A DNA stretch of 64,000 nt, taken from Cardinalis cardinalis. Its lineage: Eukaryota > Chordata > Aves > Passeriformes > Cardinalidae. This document shows, piece by piece, positions 24,150 through 36,336 of this stretch. The notes under the pieces were generated by a model. That model was not told the origin of the DNA and did not search any database. It was given only the letters and a program-made list of their open reading frames with translations. The DNA lies in NCBI GenBank assembly GCA_014549065.1, contig JACDOX010000084.1:1150215-1214214 (forward strand), read 5' to 3'. The translations under genes and the position numbers were made by a program. How positions within the stretch are numbered: position 1 is the stretch's first letter; the number at the start of each line of letters is the position of its first letter.

Positions 24150-27100
24150 AGTAAAGAGTGAATGTGGATGAATTTAAAAGAAAGTGGACTTTAGCTGCTT
24201 CACTCCAGACTTGCTATCCAAATCTCCTTGGTTGCCCACACTCCATCAGCATCATGACTTTTGTTTTCCTTTCTGTAAGCTCTACAAGTGCCCAGTATTC
24301 CTGACCGCACAGAAAACCTCTTTCTGAGTGCCTACAATCTAATGAGATTCTGAAAACTATGTGAACAAACACTTGTTATAGAGTACAGCTTGCCCACAGG
24401 GACAGGATCAGACACCAAACAAAACAGACAAGCACCTGTATTTCCTATGAGACACTGCTGGTTAGGAAGGGCCATGNGCGGGGTCTGTGCCCTCGGCATC
24501 CTGCCAGAGACCAAGCACATCACTCCATGCTGTGCAAGGGGCCCTAACCTTGGCAGGACATCTAGCCTAAGCACAAGGTCTTTCCCCTGGGCTTACTGTA
24601 CCTGCACAGAAAAATGCAATGTGAGAGACTAACAAAATCAGAACCAGTAAGGGCACTCACCTGCACTCTTGGAGNTGTTGGGAGTTCAGGCCCTCTCACT
24701 CAAAAGACAAACCTTTGGACAAAAAATGGAACTTTACAAATCCATTCCTTTGTGTAGATCCCTTTTATATCCCCAAGACCTATGTAAAGTGTGGCAACAT
24801 CTTTACTCAATGCACCACTTCATTTTACCTTTATAAATGGCTTCAAGGAAGTTTACCTGAAGAGCAGGTGCTTCCTAAGGATTGGCAGCTGATGGCAGTA
24901 ACTCATTAGCACTGTAGGTGAAGGGGCTGCATCACACATTTCCTACCACAGAGATCACTTCTCCATAGTATAGAACCAAACACTCCATGACCATGCTGTC
25001 CAGTATCACTAGATGTAAAAACTGCTTTTAAGGCTGCTGCTAAAATGTATTGGAGGTTAATTGCAGGACTAGGGAAAGCTGATGTTTGCCTGAAAACAAA
25101 CACAATATACATTTGTAGTGGGAAGTTGTAAACAAGGAGGCATGCTGGGTAGGTAGCCTCAAGCTAGCAGAATTTTTNAAAAATCTTGAGACTTGTCTTT
25201 ACATTATTTATAGGCTGGAGAAGATTCATTGTTTGTGAAACAACAGGAAGCCTTTGTGCTACATCTATCGACAAACTTAAACCTTCTTGGAGTGAAATTT
25301 GCTTCAATATCCTGTAGAGATTTCCTCCTAAATTCTGAGTTTCTTAAATATGCTGCTCTGAAGACTGCTCTTCTCTCACATGCACATTCTCTTGCTATGC
25401 CTCGTATGGTGTGTGAAACATTTCACAGTGAACTAAACCCCATGTGGTGGGAGAGAATTATCAAGGGTGCATGGTATCTTTAAAGAGAAAATTAGTAAAA
25501 CATTGATTCTTATTAACTCAAATAAAAACAAATATCATTAAAGCGCTAGCAAAGAGTGAAAAAACTGTTATGTACACAAAGTTGGTGTGTTCTCTGCAGA
25601 ACCCAGCATAAGCTAAACATGTTACTTTTATAATATTATCAGAAAGCAGGGAACAAAGCAAGAAAGAGAACTGAAAGAATAATTCCTCCCCCAGGAAAAC
25701 AAGACAAAACACTGTGTCCTAAGAGAATGTTCTCTACTCACTGTGATCCTTTATCCTTTGTGGCAATGCAAGAACAGTCAGCAAAGGCTCAGTGGGCAAT
25801 ATTCCATTGCTTATAACTCTTCTGAAGTCCAAGATAGCACACCAGAGATTAACACAGCCCATATCAGACTAAAAACTGGGTTTGCATTTTAAATATTGTG
25901 ATTTATTGAACTGCAGTAGCCCCTAGAGGCTCTTAGTAGGACTGCTGTCCCATTGTGTTCCAGGTGCTAACAGGAAAGGAAAATGACGGAACTCTTGGGC
26001 CCTCCCTTGGACTTCACTGAGGTCTGGCACAAGCTCAGAAGTTTTCTGTGCTTCCTTTCCGGAGATCAGCTTCTTGTCCTCTTTTGTATGAATCACTGAG
26101 TGAGTTTCTCTGATAAAGACCCTCCAAGTTGGTGGAGTTACTACTACACACAGCTTGCTGTTTGCACCAACTCATCCTCACCTGTTGCAAACAAAATCTC
26201 CTTTGCCAGAGGGAAACAATGACCCTATCATGTTGTAGATGGGCTTCACAGCAGACATCTTCTATCAGACAATCCCAAAAGCTAAAGAAAAAACAACAAC
26301 AACAAAGATAAGAAGGCAAAGCTAGCAGTACAGCTGTCAGAAAAGCACTGGAATAGTCAAGCAGGAGCTTCAGTCATTCCCTCTGGGCTGGGAAGAGAGA
26401 TATCTTGTCATGTGGAGCTGTTAAGAGAAAAGTAATTAAAAAGTAAGGAAAAAAAAATAAAAGGAGACCAGCAGGAGTAACCCCTTTACAACAGATGCTT
26501 TAAATTGATGGACTTATTTTTCTTTATGTGGGAAAAGTTGGGGTTTTTTGGTGGGGGGGTGCTTATGTTTCTTCTTTTGCATTGCCTAAGTCTTGGAGCT
26601 ATTCAGTTGCTCAAGAGAGTGCTCTTAACTACTAAATAGACTTTATGCAGTATGAAAATACCACTACATACTGCAGGGACAGGCAAAGGATGGAAGTAGA
26701 TATGACAGTAATGCTGGATCCCTGCCCATTAAATATATCTGAAAACAGCCTCTGGTGCAGCTGGCACTGGCTAATAGGCAGTTTAACTTTCTCAGCATAC
26801 TGTTGAGTCCTAAATCTGCTCTGAGCACAGTAAATGGCTCTTGCTACATGGAATGATGTTTTATATAAGTGACATTTTCTTTTTACACTAGATTTCTTCA
26901 AAGGATGTTAAGTAGTTTAGAAAACTTTCCAAAGCTCATTAAAATCTTGCAAAATCAGTAAATATATTTTAAAATTATTTCAATGCAATCATTGAAAGCA
27001 GTAATGCTTCTATCATGGAGACTCATCCCAAGGTGGATTTACTGCAGTACATTTAAAATCCAGAGGTCTGAAATTCTAAAACAACACTACTNAATCAGTG

Positions 27101-30100
27101 GGAAAGGATGTGCATGACAAAATCACGTGTATCAAAAGGACAGCAAAGAAGGCTCTTGTTTTCAGAAGATAATCTTCAAAAATAAGAATGACCTGTAANA
27201 ACAAGTCTTTCTGATGAATCTAGTTTGTCTGAAACAATCAAGGAATTTCATCAAGAACCATCATTTTCTGTATAAACCCAAGACTGATCCTTTCAGTACA
27301 TGGCTGTATCCCGATCCAAAGGGATTAGCTTCCTAGTCACCTGTCAACATCAGCTCTGCAGAGCTTTCCTCAGTGACTTCTTCTATTGCAAGTCTTTGCC
27401 TATCAACACTTACTGAGGCTGGAGGGAGCTCACACCTCAAGATTTTCAGTTATGGCAATTTAATGCCAATTCCTCTGCTGGCTGTGACATGAGGTCCTCA
27501 GAGGGAGATGCAAAGGCACCTCTTAGCATGTGTTTTTCTCAGTAGCAAGCCAAGACTGGTTTCTGCTCCTCAAACATAAGCGCTCAGAGAAGAGGACAGA
27601 GCAAACAGGAATGAGCAGGAAAAATCATCCAAGCACAGAGTAGAGGAGTAAAATCTGATTTACCAGAGTGTGTTAGTGTGTTAGTGCTGCAGACCTGCTA
27701 TAGACACATAGGAGATTAAGGAGATATAATACAATTCAATCACAACCACTTGTTCTGTAGCTATCTTTTCTTTTCAGTTAAAGAAATCAAAATAAATTCA
27801 ATTTTCAACATTTTAGTTCTCCAGTTGAGGCTCAGCAGTGGAGGGGAGGCAGGAATCCTGTCAGTCTGCTGGAGGNCAGACACTCAGCTAACTGTGGAAG
27901 GGAGCGCACACACTGCCTGGGAAGGATGCTCCTTGGGTAAATGTTGCACAAAGCCCACTCTGTGCTCATGGACCAAATTTCATACCTTGAACTCAGCCAG
28001 ACATTTGTTCTTGCTGGGAATATGATTATTCAGCTTTTCTTTGGGTTTGATCTACCCCATGCACAAAGGTACGGGCTCAAGGCAGGAATGCTTAGAGGTT
28101 TCACTTATATAAAAACTGGGATATAATATAAATTTACACAGAAGCTAAGCAGTACAAATAATCATTTATCACATCAACATTTGAAATTGGTGGTATTAAT
28201 AGTGTGTCTAATATTTTTCTTAACTCAGAAAAGATGCTCTGGAGCGGTATTACTAATGACAGCACTGCACTGTTATGTAGATGAAGCTNTGAGCCAAAAA
28301 GTGGAGTGGTACTGTTCATACTACATTTTTATCAAACAAAGACAAATCTAGCCTTGCTTTTAGCATCTCTATAGGACCAACATTTTTTATCCATAAGAAC
28401 CAGAACAGTTGGGGCTACCCTTCTGCTGAGTATGACCAATACAAATTTAGCAAGAGCAGTTGCAATGTACTTAGTCATGTAGGGATGACCTTAGGATCCA
28501 GCCTCTCTGGATCCATTCTTATCTGCCTACCACAGAAGGAAATCTAGCCTGACATAGTTTTTGCNCATAAACTGAGCAAATCCTAAATATTACAGTTGTA
28601 ACACTGCTGCTACCCTAGTGCCTCTACTAAACTCCTTAAATACAGTTCTTCCAGAGAAATGCTGACANCAGGAGCAGAAACCGTTTCCTTTAATGTGCTC
28701 TTAGAACTAGCCTAGAGCTAACCAAAATATCCCCAGCACCCAGTGAGCACTTCAGACCTGCATGGTTTCCAGCTCAGAGGGAATTCACAGAGCTCCAAGA
28801 CTGTCCCAATTGATTTGGTGGGCCACTGCAACTTGAGGTCGAGAGCAGCCTGCAGTATGTAANATAATTATGTGTTTTCCTTGGGAGTTCAAATTTTCCT
28901 TCAGCCCAGGCTCTGTAGCTAGTTTGCACAATGTAATTAGCAAAATTTGTTGCTGCAATTGGAGTTTGCAGTAGTGCTTCAATCAGGATATGTGAAGCAC
29001 AATCGAATCTACTTAATTTTGTCCTGACTGTATGGACTCCACAATGCTAGTGCAAGTAAAAGATTATGAAAATCCATTTTTTTGTCACCATGGTAAAAGC
29101 TCTGCCTGTGAATATGTACATAAAGCATGCCAGGTGTAAAAACAGCAGCCATTTTACATGGTCGCTTCTAGAAGAGCATTTAACTTCACAGAGTGAGAGA
29201 ATGCAACATGGGACAGTTGTGGGTTTAATTCAGGCAAATATCTTCTGTGATAAAGTAGAGGGTATAATCCTTAGAGAGAGGTTCTACCATTTTATTCACA
29301 GCAGTAGAGTGGTAGGACTCTGTGTGTAGGCAAGTGATAAATTCTGAGAGCCCGTTCTGAGCTATCACATTCTTCTTTTTTGNAGCCCTCCATGAGTTAG
29401 GATGAGCTATAACATAATGTTAACTTAGATGAAGGCAGAATTTGCAGGCGGGGCATGCTGAGAGAGGTTTGTGTATTTTGGGTGGGTGCTCTGCAGCTCA
29501 GATCTATTCCTTCACTTCTGACTTGTAAATAGCAAAAAACATTTGTTATTCAGTTTTCAAAGACAGCATAATGTGTTGGTCTATCACACTCTGTAAGTTG
29601 GCTGTCAATAGAAACTTCTGAAACAGCTCACCCCTTCATGGCAGGAAAATGCTGAATAGCAGCTACCAAAATGTAAATGCTTGCCTTTTGTGTTTTTCAG
29701 GAAACAAGAAAGCAAAATTTGAACATTGCCTTTTCCAATAGAGATTCTTTNATGTGCTGACACTTACAAACTTTTTAAATATCACCACCTTCCAGCTTCA
29801 TTCACTATATCACCATTAGCTTTGTGCTCTGAATAGCANGGTTAAATCATTGTGAATGCCGTAGTTAAATTATTAATGTTGCCTTGGTTGCTAATCCAGT
29901 GCTGACTGCTTGTTACTTTGGATTGTGTGGCTGACTACGGCTCATTGCCTTTTGTCCCTGTCTTCCCAGGGTACCATCTCTAACCAATTACCTAGTCAGA
30001 TGCTTTCTTCTTATTCTAGCTAGTTTTTCCTTTGGCATCACAGCAATAGTGCTAATAAAACCTGGATTGGACCTGGAATAGGGAAGCTACATTTTTATCC

Positions 30101-30917
30101 ATGGAGCAAGGCCAGCTCAGTCTGAAGCACAATAGGCTTCTCTGCTTTGCCATGTCAGACCTTGGCTGAGATACTGAGGTGAACTAATTACTGCTATTAC
30201 TATTGCTGTCACCTACGCCCAGGGAGGTAAACTCTTACCACATGGCCAAAGTCATGCTATCAACAATTCCTTGTACCCATGCAGGCCCTCTGGATTTGAA
30301 CCAGCAACCCACAACTGAGTCTATAGCCTGCACAAATTCCTAGAGCTATCTAATGGCTTTGCCATGGATCGTTTCAGCAGGATCCAAAATAAGTCACTTA
30401 AACCAATGAGGTCAGTAATGGATCATTTTAAAGTATTTTCCTCTGAACCATTTCATTTTGGTTTTTATGACATTCAGTGTTCTATTGGTACATCTTTAGT
30501 ATACCTAATATTATACACAGATAATAGATAAGAATTGTTTACAATAGTTTAAACAACTCATCAAAAGCAAATATCTCAGCATTGTATTTGAATTTTCTCC
30601 ATAAAAAGTAAGAAAATTGAACTTCTACCAAATACTCTGATTTATGTAAAACAATATGTTTAATTGAGAGTTGGTATTCGTCTACTGCAACAATAGCTAG
30701 GGGCACTACTTTGATACGTTTATTTGGCATACATAATCATAATACAATTGGATGTTGGTTTTTTTTAGAAATATCAATTACTTCATTAGTGAATTAACAT
30801 TTGAAGGTTAACCTGACATACCCAGAGCATCAAAGGCTACTTACTTTGTGGATCTGGATCTTTTCTCTCTTCTATGGTATCCTTGGGCTTGATTTGGCTG
30901 TTCTCTGGCTGTGCTGG
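24150..30917. other. Unassigned sequence, no gene recognised
   Basis: No gene or dispersed repeat recognised. Two splice-like signals stand out. A minus-strand GCAG|GTGAGT donor at about 24673 has a weak short open frame behind it. A plus-strand acceptor TTTGTGTTTTTCAG ends at 29700 and is followed by an open frame of some 19 codons to a stop. Neither is supported enough to call an exon. Confidence 0.45.
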
Positions 30918-31294
30918 ATCACAGAATCACAGAATATTAAGGGGTTGGAATGGCCCTTAGAGATTACCCAGTCCCAAGCTCCCTTCCATGGGTAGGGGCA
31001 CCTCCCTAGACCAGGCTGCTCAAGGCCCCCATCCAATCTGGCTGTGTGACCACTGCATCCACAACCTCCCTGGGCAACCTGTTCCAGTGTCTAACCACCC
31101 TCACAGTAAAGAATTTCTTCCTAATATCTAAACTAAATTTNCNCCCTTTCAGCTTGTACCCATTATTCCTTGTCCTTTCCCTAGGACTCCTGAGGAAGAG
31201 CTCCTCTCTGGCTTCCCTGTAGGCCCCCTTCATACACTAGAAGGCTGCAATGAGGTCTCCACACAACCTTCTCCAGGCTGAACAGCCACAACCC
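30918..31294 (-). mobile_element. CR1 LINE, 3' part, split by a SINE
   Basis: Minus-strand CR1 whose 3' octamer tail lies at the left (atcacagaatcacagaat). The minus strand translates, between 31233 and 31006, to a run with the CR1 C-terminal signature: DIRKKFF, RVVRHWNRLPREVVDA and GALSSLV are intact. So the end of the reverse-transcriptase ORF is well preserved apart from an ambiguous base. The sequence is interrupted just after 'ggctgaacagccacaaccc' by a plus-strand SINE. Confidence 0.92.
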
Positions 31295-31433
31295 TGATCT
31301 TAGCTCAGTTGGTTAGAGCATGGCACTAACAGTGTCAAGGTTGTGGGTTTAAACCTTGTTCAGGCAATGCACTTGGGAGTTTGACTCAAAGGTCCATGTG
31401 GGTCCCTTTTAATTTGGAATATTTAGTGATTCT
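31295..31433 (+). mobile_element. tRNA-Ile-derived SINE with CR1-like tail, inserted into CR1
   Basis: The 5' half (about 31296-31368) is tRNA-like. It has a perfect internal promoter A box TAGCTCAGTTGG (31301-31312) and a slightly decayed B box GGTTTAAACC (31346-31355), in a context close to vertebrate tRNA-Ile. The 3' half ('actcaaaggtccatgtgggt', 'cccttttaatttggaatatt') resembles a CR1 3' end and finishes in the octamer-like AGTGATTCT, so it was probably mobilised by CR1 reverse transcriptase. This arrangement is that of the zebra-finch TguSINE1 group. It lies in opposite orientation inside a minus-strand CR1; possible imperfect target duplications are 'acaaccct' before and 'cccaacct' after. 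Confidence 0.85.
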
Positions 31434-32060
31434 TTCCCAACCTGTCATTTGACGTGCTCCGGTCCTCTTATCAACTTTATGGCCCTTCTCTGGATTTGCT
31501 CCATGTCCTTATGTTGGTGGCACCAGAACTGTGTGCATTACTCCAGGTGGGGGTCTCAGAAGAGCAGAGCAGAGGGACAGAATCATCTCCTTCTGGCCAT
31601 ACTGCTTTTGGTGCAGCTCAGGATGTGGTTGGCTTTCCGGGCTGTGAGCACACTGCTGGCTCATATTGAATTTTTCATCAGCCATCACCAAGACTTTCTC
31701 CTTCGGGCTGCTCTCAGTCCCTTCTCTGCCCACCTGTAGATGTGTCTGTGATCACACTAGGGACACCAGGTAGGAACCTGCACGTCTCTTTGTTGAACTT
31801 CATGAAGTTTTCATGGGCCCATCTCTGAAGCATGNCNAGGNCCCTCTGGATGGCATCCCTTGTCTCCAGCATGGCAACTGCGCCACAGAGCGTGATGTCT
31901 TCAGCAAACCTGCTGAGAACACACTTGATCCCGCTGTCCNTGTCACCAACAAAGAGGTTGAACATTTCTGGCTCCAGTACTCACCCAAGGCACACCACTT
32001 GTCACTGGTCTCCATGTGGGCAATGAGCTGTTGACCCCAACTCTGGATATCATGGCCCAT
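31434..32060 (-). mobile_element. CR1 LINE, reverse-transcriptase part after the SINE
   Basis: Continuation of the CR1 from 30918. The minus-strand frame 31965-31714 reads FVGD, DSGIKC, SRFAEDITLCGAV, DAIQR, RWAHENFMKFN, matching the CR1 palm domain. The catalytic box, FADD in active copies, is FAED here (31908-31897), so one of the two aspartates is replaced, besides three ambiguous codons and a stop after 31714. The family match fades around 32060, the 5' truncation. The element is inactive. Confidence 0.92.
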
Positions 32061-35000
32061 GCCTGCTTTCCAAACCTTGGGAAGCAGAAGCACAGATGTG
32101 CCNACTGCAGTGGCTTTGATGGGAGCCTGTCTCTCACGGGGCACGGGATTCCAGGAGAGCAGAGCAATGAGAGCTCACCACAGTCATCTCCTCTTTGCAG
32201 AGGTGCTCATGCTAAGAGGGTTGCTTGTGTTTCATGGCCCCATGTAATGCTGCTTGCTCCTTTCACATATCAGGAACTCAGGATCTAAGTGGAAGAGGCC
32301 TGCGCTGAAGTGGTTTTCTATATANGTACTAAATATGTATTTCTTTATTTATCCATACCTATATAAATGTATTTATATAAAATCCTCATTGTATTTAGAT
32401 GGTTTTGCCCATATTTGAGGGAAAAGATGTTATAGTGAAACACTGAAAGTCTTATTTACTTTCCTAGATAATGTTATTCCTTGGTATAACTGGGAAATGA
32501 AAATTAGCAGCCTTTGTCAAACCGAGGGCAACTAAAGTGCCAAGAAGGAGGACAAGCCACAGCTTCCAGAGCAAAGAACACAAGTCTGCCTATCACCACC
32601 ATCTCTGCTGCCATAGAAAGCCACCCCAAAAGAGCCCATGCCAGCCCAGCAGAGGCAGCACTCTCTGCCCACCANCCTGCTTGCAATCGCTCTGGGGAAG
32701 GTTGATCTCCTGTCCACTCTTGGCAGAAAGCTCAGCAGAGGAAGATTTTGTACCAAGTGTGTTAGGCAAGCCAGGCTGCTAGATTTCTGAGTTTGACCTA
32801 AAAAGAAAATTAGCAAAAGGCAGCAGACAGATGTATTGCCTTCAGCTACCATCAAAGATCCCCTGCTTGACATCTGTGTCCATACAAAGGTCTTTACTAT
32901 AGCGATTGAAGCAGATGCCAGGCCTTCTTGAATCTTTTGCAAGACAGAAGACCTTTAAAGTTGACTGCCTGCTATGTTTTAGATACACCTCTTTATCATC
33001 TTGTTTCTATAACAATTTGCTACTTATAAAGTATGATAACACCAGTAAGTCAATTAGCTCTTTGCTTTGGCTTTCTTGTGGAACATCTGTCATGGGAAGC
33101 CCGCTGCTTTCAGCAGTCTTGTCAGAAAAACCTTCTGGGAGAGAGTGAGGAGAGCATTTACTTGTAAAGAGGCAGGAGCAGGGATTCATCCCAGAGGGAA
33201 TATTTGTTTTGCCTACACCACAGAAAAAAGCCATTCCTGAAGAAAATGGCTTGAATTAATGGTGAACTAAGTTTTCCTCAGTGACAGAACAAAGCAAAAG
33301 ATATTTGTTATATCTCAGTCAATGTTATTTGCCATCTGGTAGTAAAGGGTTCATTCCCATCTGTACTGACAGTCCAAGTCCAAGAGTCATCCTGATCTCT
33401 GCAGCAAAAGCCATGAAGAGCCTCTCATTGGTGCCAATGAGAGATCTGAACTGAGGCTCCTCAGTAGTCTATTATGCCGAGTCAGCTCAGGACAGGCCAA
33501 ACAAAAGATCTGCTTTGGGACCAGAGGAGGGAGGGACATTTCTTTGACTCCCTGTTTCTTAAAAAAGAGCAGATAGAACTTTATGACAGAAAGAAAGGAG
33601 AAAAAAAATCATTAGTACACAGGATTCATTTGTATTTTGGGTCAATTTTACAAGAAATCTAAAGCAAAACTGAAACACTGAGTGCCATCAATGAAAAAAA
33701 TATATAATGAAAACTCATGATTTAAAGAATCATGAGTGCTGCTTGCATACCCATTTGTGCCTTCCTTTGCTCAAATTTGTATCTCTTGTCTGAGTTTAGT
33801 GAAAGATACAGAATCCTCAGAAATAATGAAGGCTCTGCATATTTCTTGGCTATCTTCTGAACAAACTTTGGAAGGCTAAGCAGAAAGAGCGGGACCCTGT
33901 CAGTGGCTCTGTGGAGAAGAGACAGCAATGTACATTCACACATTTACACATCAAAGAGTTCATGCAAGAAATAAACACTTTTTAAAAATGTTCCAGCACT
34001 TAGGGATTTTCTATCAGAGCTCTAAACAACCACAAATTCAAATCCATAGGAAAATCAACACACTGTATCAACAGCTTACAGAACAGCTTCTCCTGTTTTC
34101 TTTACACTTTTTTTATTTCCATCCCTGAATGTATCACAAAAATGAAATACATATAATGTCCCATTTTTCCCAATTTTCTTTCTTTCTTTCTGCTTGCTTG
34201 CCTCCTTCCTTCCTTCCTTCCTTTCTTTCTCTACTCATAGATTTTCAAAACTCAGCCTAGGTACAAATGAAAGTAAGATCATGAAGGTCTGTCACTGGCA
34301 CCTGCTAATTTTTCTGAAAGCAAGGATTGCCTTGACAAGGAAGACTTAGCAAAAACTGAGTTTTGATATACAGGGAATCCTTTTTTAGAGTAGGAAAAAG
34401 ATAAAATTTCTAAGAGAAATAGGAAAATAAAATGCTTTATTTCCAAAACATTAATATAAATTCCCTGACATGAAACTAATTGATAATTTCTCTGTTTTGA
34501 TGTTTCAGGCAGCATGACTGAAAGGTCCAAGAAACTTGGTCATTAAGTGAAGGCCTCATTTTATATTCAAAAGCAAAAACATACCCCTAGAGTATATTTC
34601 CTGTGACGGGTTGCTCTTTTTGCACATATAGTTATCAGTGACACCTGAAATATGTGACTACAGCTTTCAGTCCCTGAAGGCAGTTTTTTACAAGTATGCA
34701 TGTTGATAATGGCTAGCGTGTATTTATATCTTACTTCCCAGAGCCCAAAAGGGCACCTTGGTCTTTCCCTGTAAACAGCACTTAAATACAGTTAATGGAT
34801 GCTAGCAGCTGCTTTGCCATTAACTTCTCTTGGGCCAAGAAGGCAATGCAGACTTTAATTATGCAGGTCATTGTGGAGAGCATTCCCAGAGCCCGGTGAG
34901 ATATTTCTTGCTTATTGGAAATTTTGTGTTTTCACAAATCTGAATATGAGCCAGGGTTTTTTCCCTCTGCTATGAGGATAGGTAATTCACATTTGGGCCA

Positions 35001-36038
35001 AGGCATAGACTCAGGTATTTAATTAACAGTATACCCAGCTCCTGTTTTTCTGTTCTTCTGCGCTTTTTTTCTTTCTTCCTTTTTTCTTCTCCTTAGGGAA
35101 TAAGAATATCTCTTGCCTTAAAAGTAACCTCAGTTTTTCAACACCAGCTAATCTGGGTAGTTTGGTGAGTTTATTTTCTAGGAAACAANGAAATGCAGAG
35201 TGCAAATGGAATTGCTTTACAGCTAGCAGGACAGAATCTGTGTGAAATTTCCCCCACTGTCTCAGCTGTTCTCACTGTATGCCAAATCACAGTTTCAGAT
35301 GGCTGAAATAGATTAATCGCTCCAGTCTTTGATTTGGTTGCTACAGAGCCCTGTACTTCACAAAAACAAAAGCTCCTTCCACAGTTTTATACAAATTCCA
35401 GAGAATTCAGATTTGCAGATTAAAAGCATACAAGGTTTCAGAAAACAAGGATACATATATTTAAAAAACATAGTCCTATGCCAGCTAACATGGNTCCTGC
35501 CAAGAAGTGTTTCTTGGGAAAGCAGACAGTATGATCCCATGGTTGACTCAGAAGTCCCCTTACTCTGCTTTTGCCTCTTCTTATAGCCTGCCAAAGTGCT
35601 GACTGGCATGTGATGTCCTCTATGTGCCTTTCCACCCACATGGCCTCCTCTGCACTCCTCCTTTGGGATAATTTAAACACTACAAACCATGACGGCACTG
35701 AGACCTCCTGGTTCCCTCTTGTAGTCTGAAACTCCAGACTAGTAATGGACATCATTAGTCCTCACAACACTGCGTGGTGGCAATTCTGACACTCAGGAAT
35801 CCCACAGGATAAAGCATGCCCTGTCTTTACCAGCTTGTGGAGGATATAAATGGGCATTAGAGAGCTCCCAGAGCCCNGGACTTTAACAACCTCCTCAAGA
35901 TGAGTGAGGAGGAGTGGTGCTCCATGGAGCACCAGGCAAGAGCTGTAATTGCAGGGGAGTAGTACAGAATTCCCAGCAGTGTGTAACCTTTGGTTCAGGA
36001 AGCATCACCAGTGATTGTCTCTGCCCCCTCTCTTTCAG
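32061..36038. other. Unassigned sequence with simple repeats
   Basis: No gene recognised. Overlapping frames at 32.5-32.9 kb on both strands reflect a GC-richer patch. It contains a TTTC/TTCC tract at 34175-34232 and a second pyrimidine tract at about 35056-35096. Confidence 0.45.
34175..34232 (+). repeat. Polypyrimidine (TTTC)n/(TTCC)n tract
   Basis: A 58-base stretch almost entirely C and T, in the order TTTC repeats, TGCT repeats, TTCC repeats, TTTC repeats. Mirror-symmetric pyrimidine runs of this kind can form triplex DNA. Confidence 0.9.
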
Positions 36039-36119
36039 AAGCTCACAAGTGCGTCCCTTGAGCGATGGACATGTATCAATTTCACGTCAACAAGCACAAG
36101 CTGCCCACACCCAGCTCCA
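36039..36119 (+). other. Possible first coding exon (unverified)
   Basis: An 81-base segment between a strong acceptor (CTGCCCCCTCTCTTTCAG) and a GTAAGTC donor. Within it an ATG at 36065 sits in a good Kozak context (GCGATGG) and opens a frame of 18 codons plus one base to the donor, starting M-D-M-Y-Q-F-H-V-N-K. An in-frame TGA lies just upstream, as a 5' UTR would show. Three CpG dinucleotides in a CpG-poor region hint at constraint. The other two frames are also partly open, which weakens the case. I do not recognise the peptide. It could be an alternative first coding exon of a plus-strand gene or a decoy. Confidence 0.3.
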
Positions 36120-36284
36120 GTAAGTCTCTGAAGTTTGTCTACTGGCTATGAAGCATGTGATTTTTCCAGATATTCTAGTTTTTGGGGTGGTTTGTTTTGC
36201 AGTGTCCCTTCACCAGTTCCATTTCAAAAGGTTCATCCCAGAGCCCTCAAATAACAGTGACTTCTAATTATTATCTATCCATAT

Positions 36285-36336
36285 TGGATTTGAACCAGTG
36301 ACCCAGAGATTGGATCTGAACCAGTGACAAAGAGAT
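36285..36336 (+). repeat. 26-bp imperfect tandem duplication
   Basis: Two adjacent 26-base units (36285-36310 and 36311-36336), each of the form TGGATYTGAACCAGTGA followed by 'cccagagat' or 'caaagagat', with three differences. Confidence 0.9.

Noticed and set aside
30539..30730. 63-codon minus-strand frame with a protein-like composition
   Set aside because: No acceptor, donor or recognisable family; the AT-rich surroundings make frames of this length common.
31296..31368. tRNA-Ile-like gene
   Set aside because: It continues into a CR1-like tail, has a decayed B box and altered anticodon loop, and lies inside a CR1. It is the head of a SINE, not a tRNA gene.
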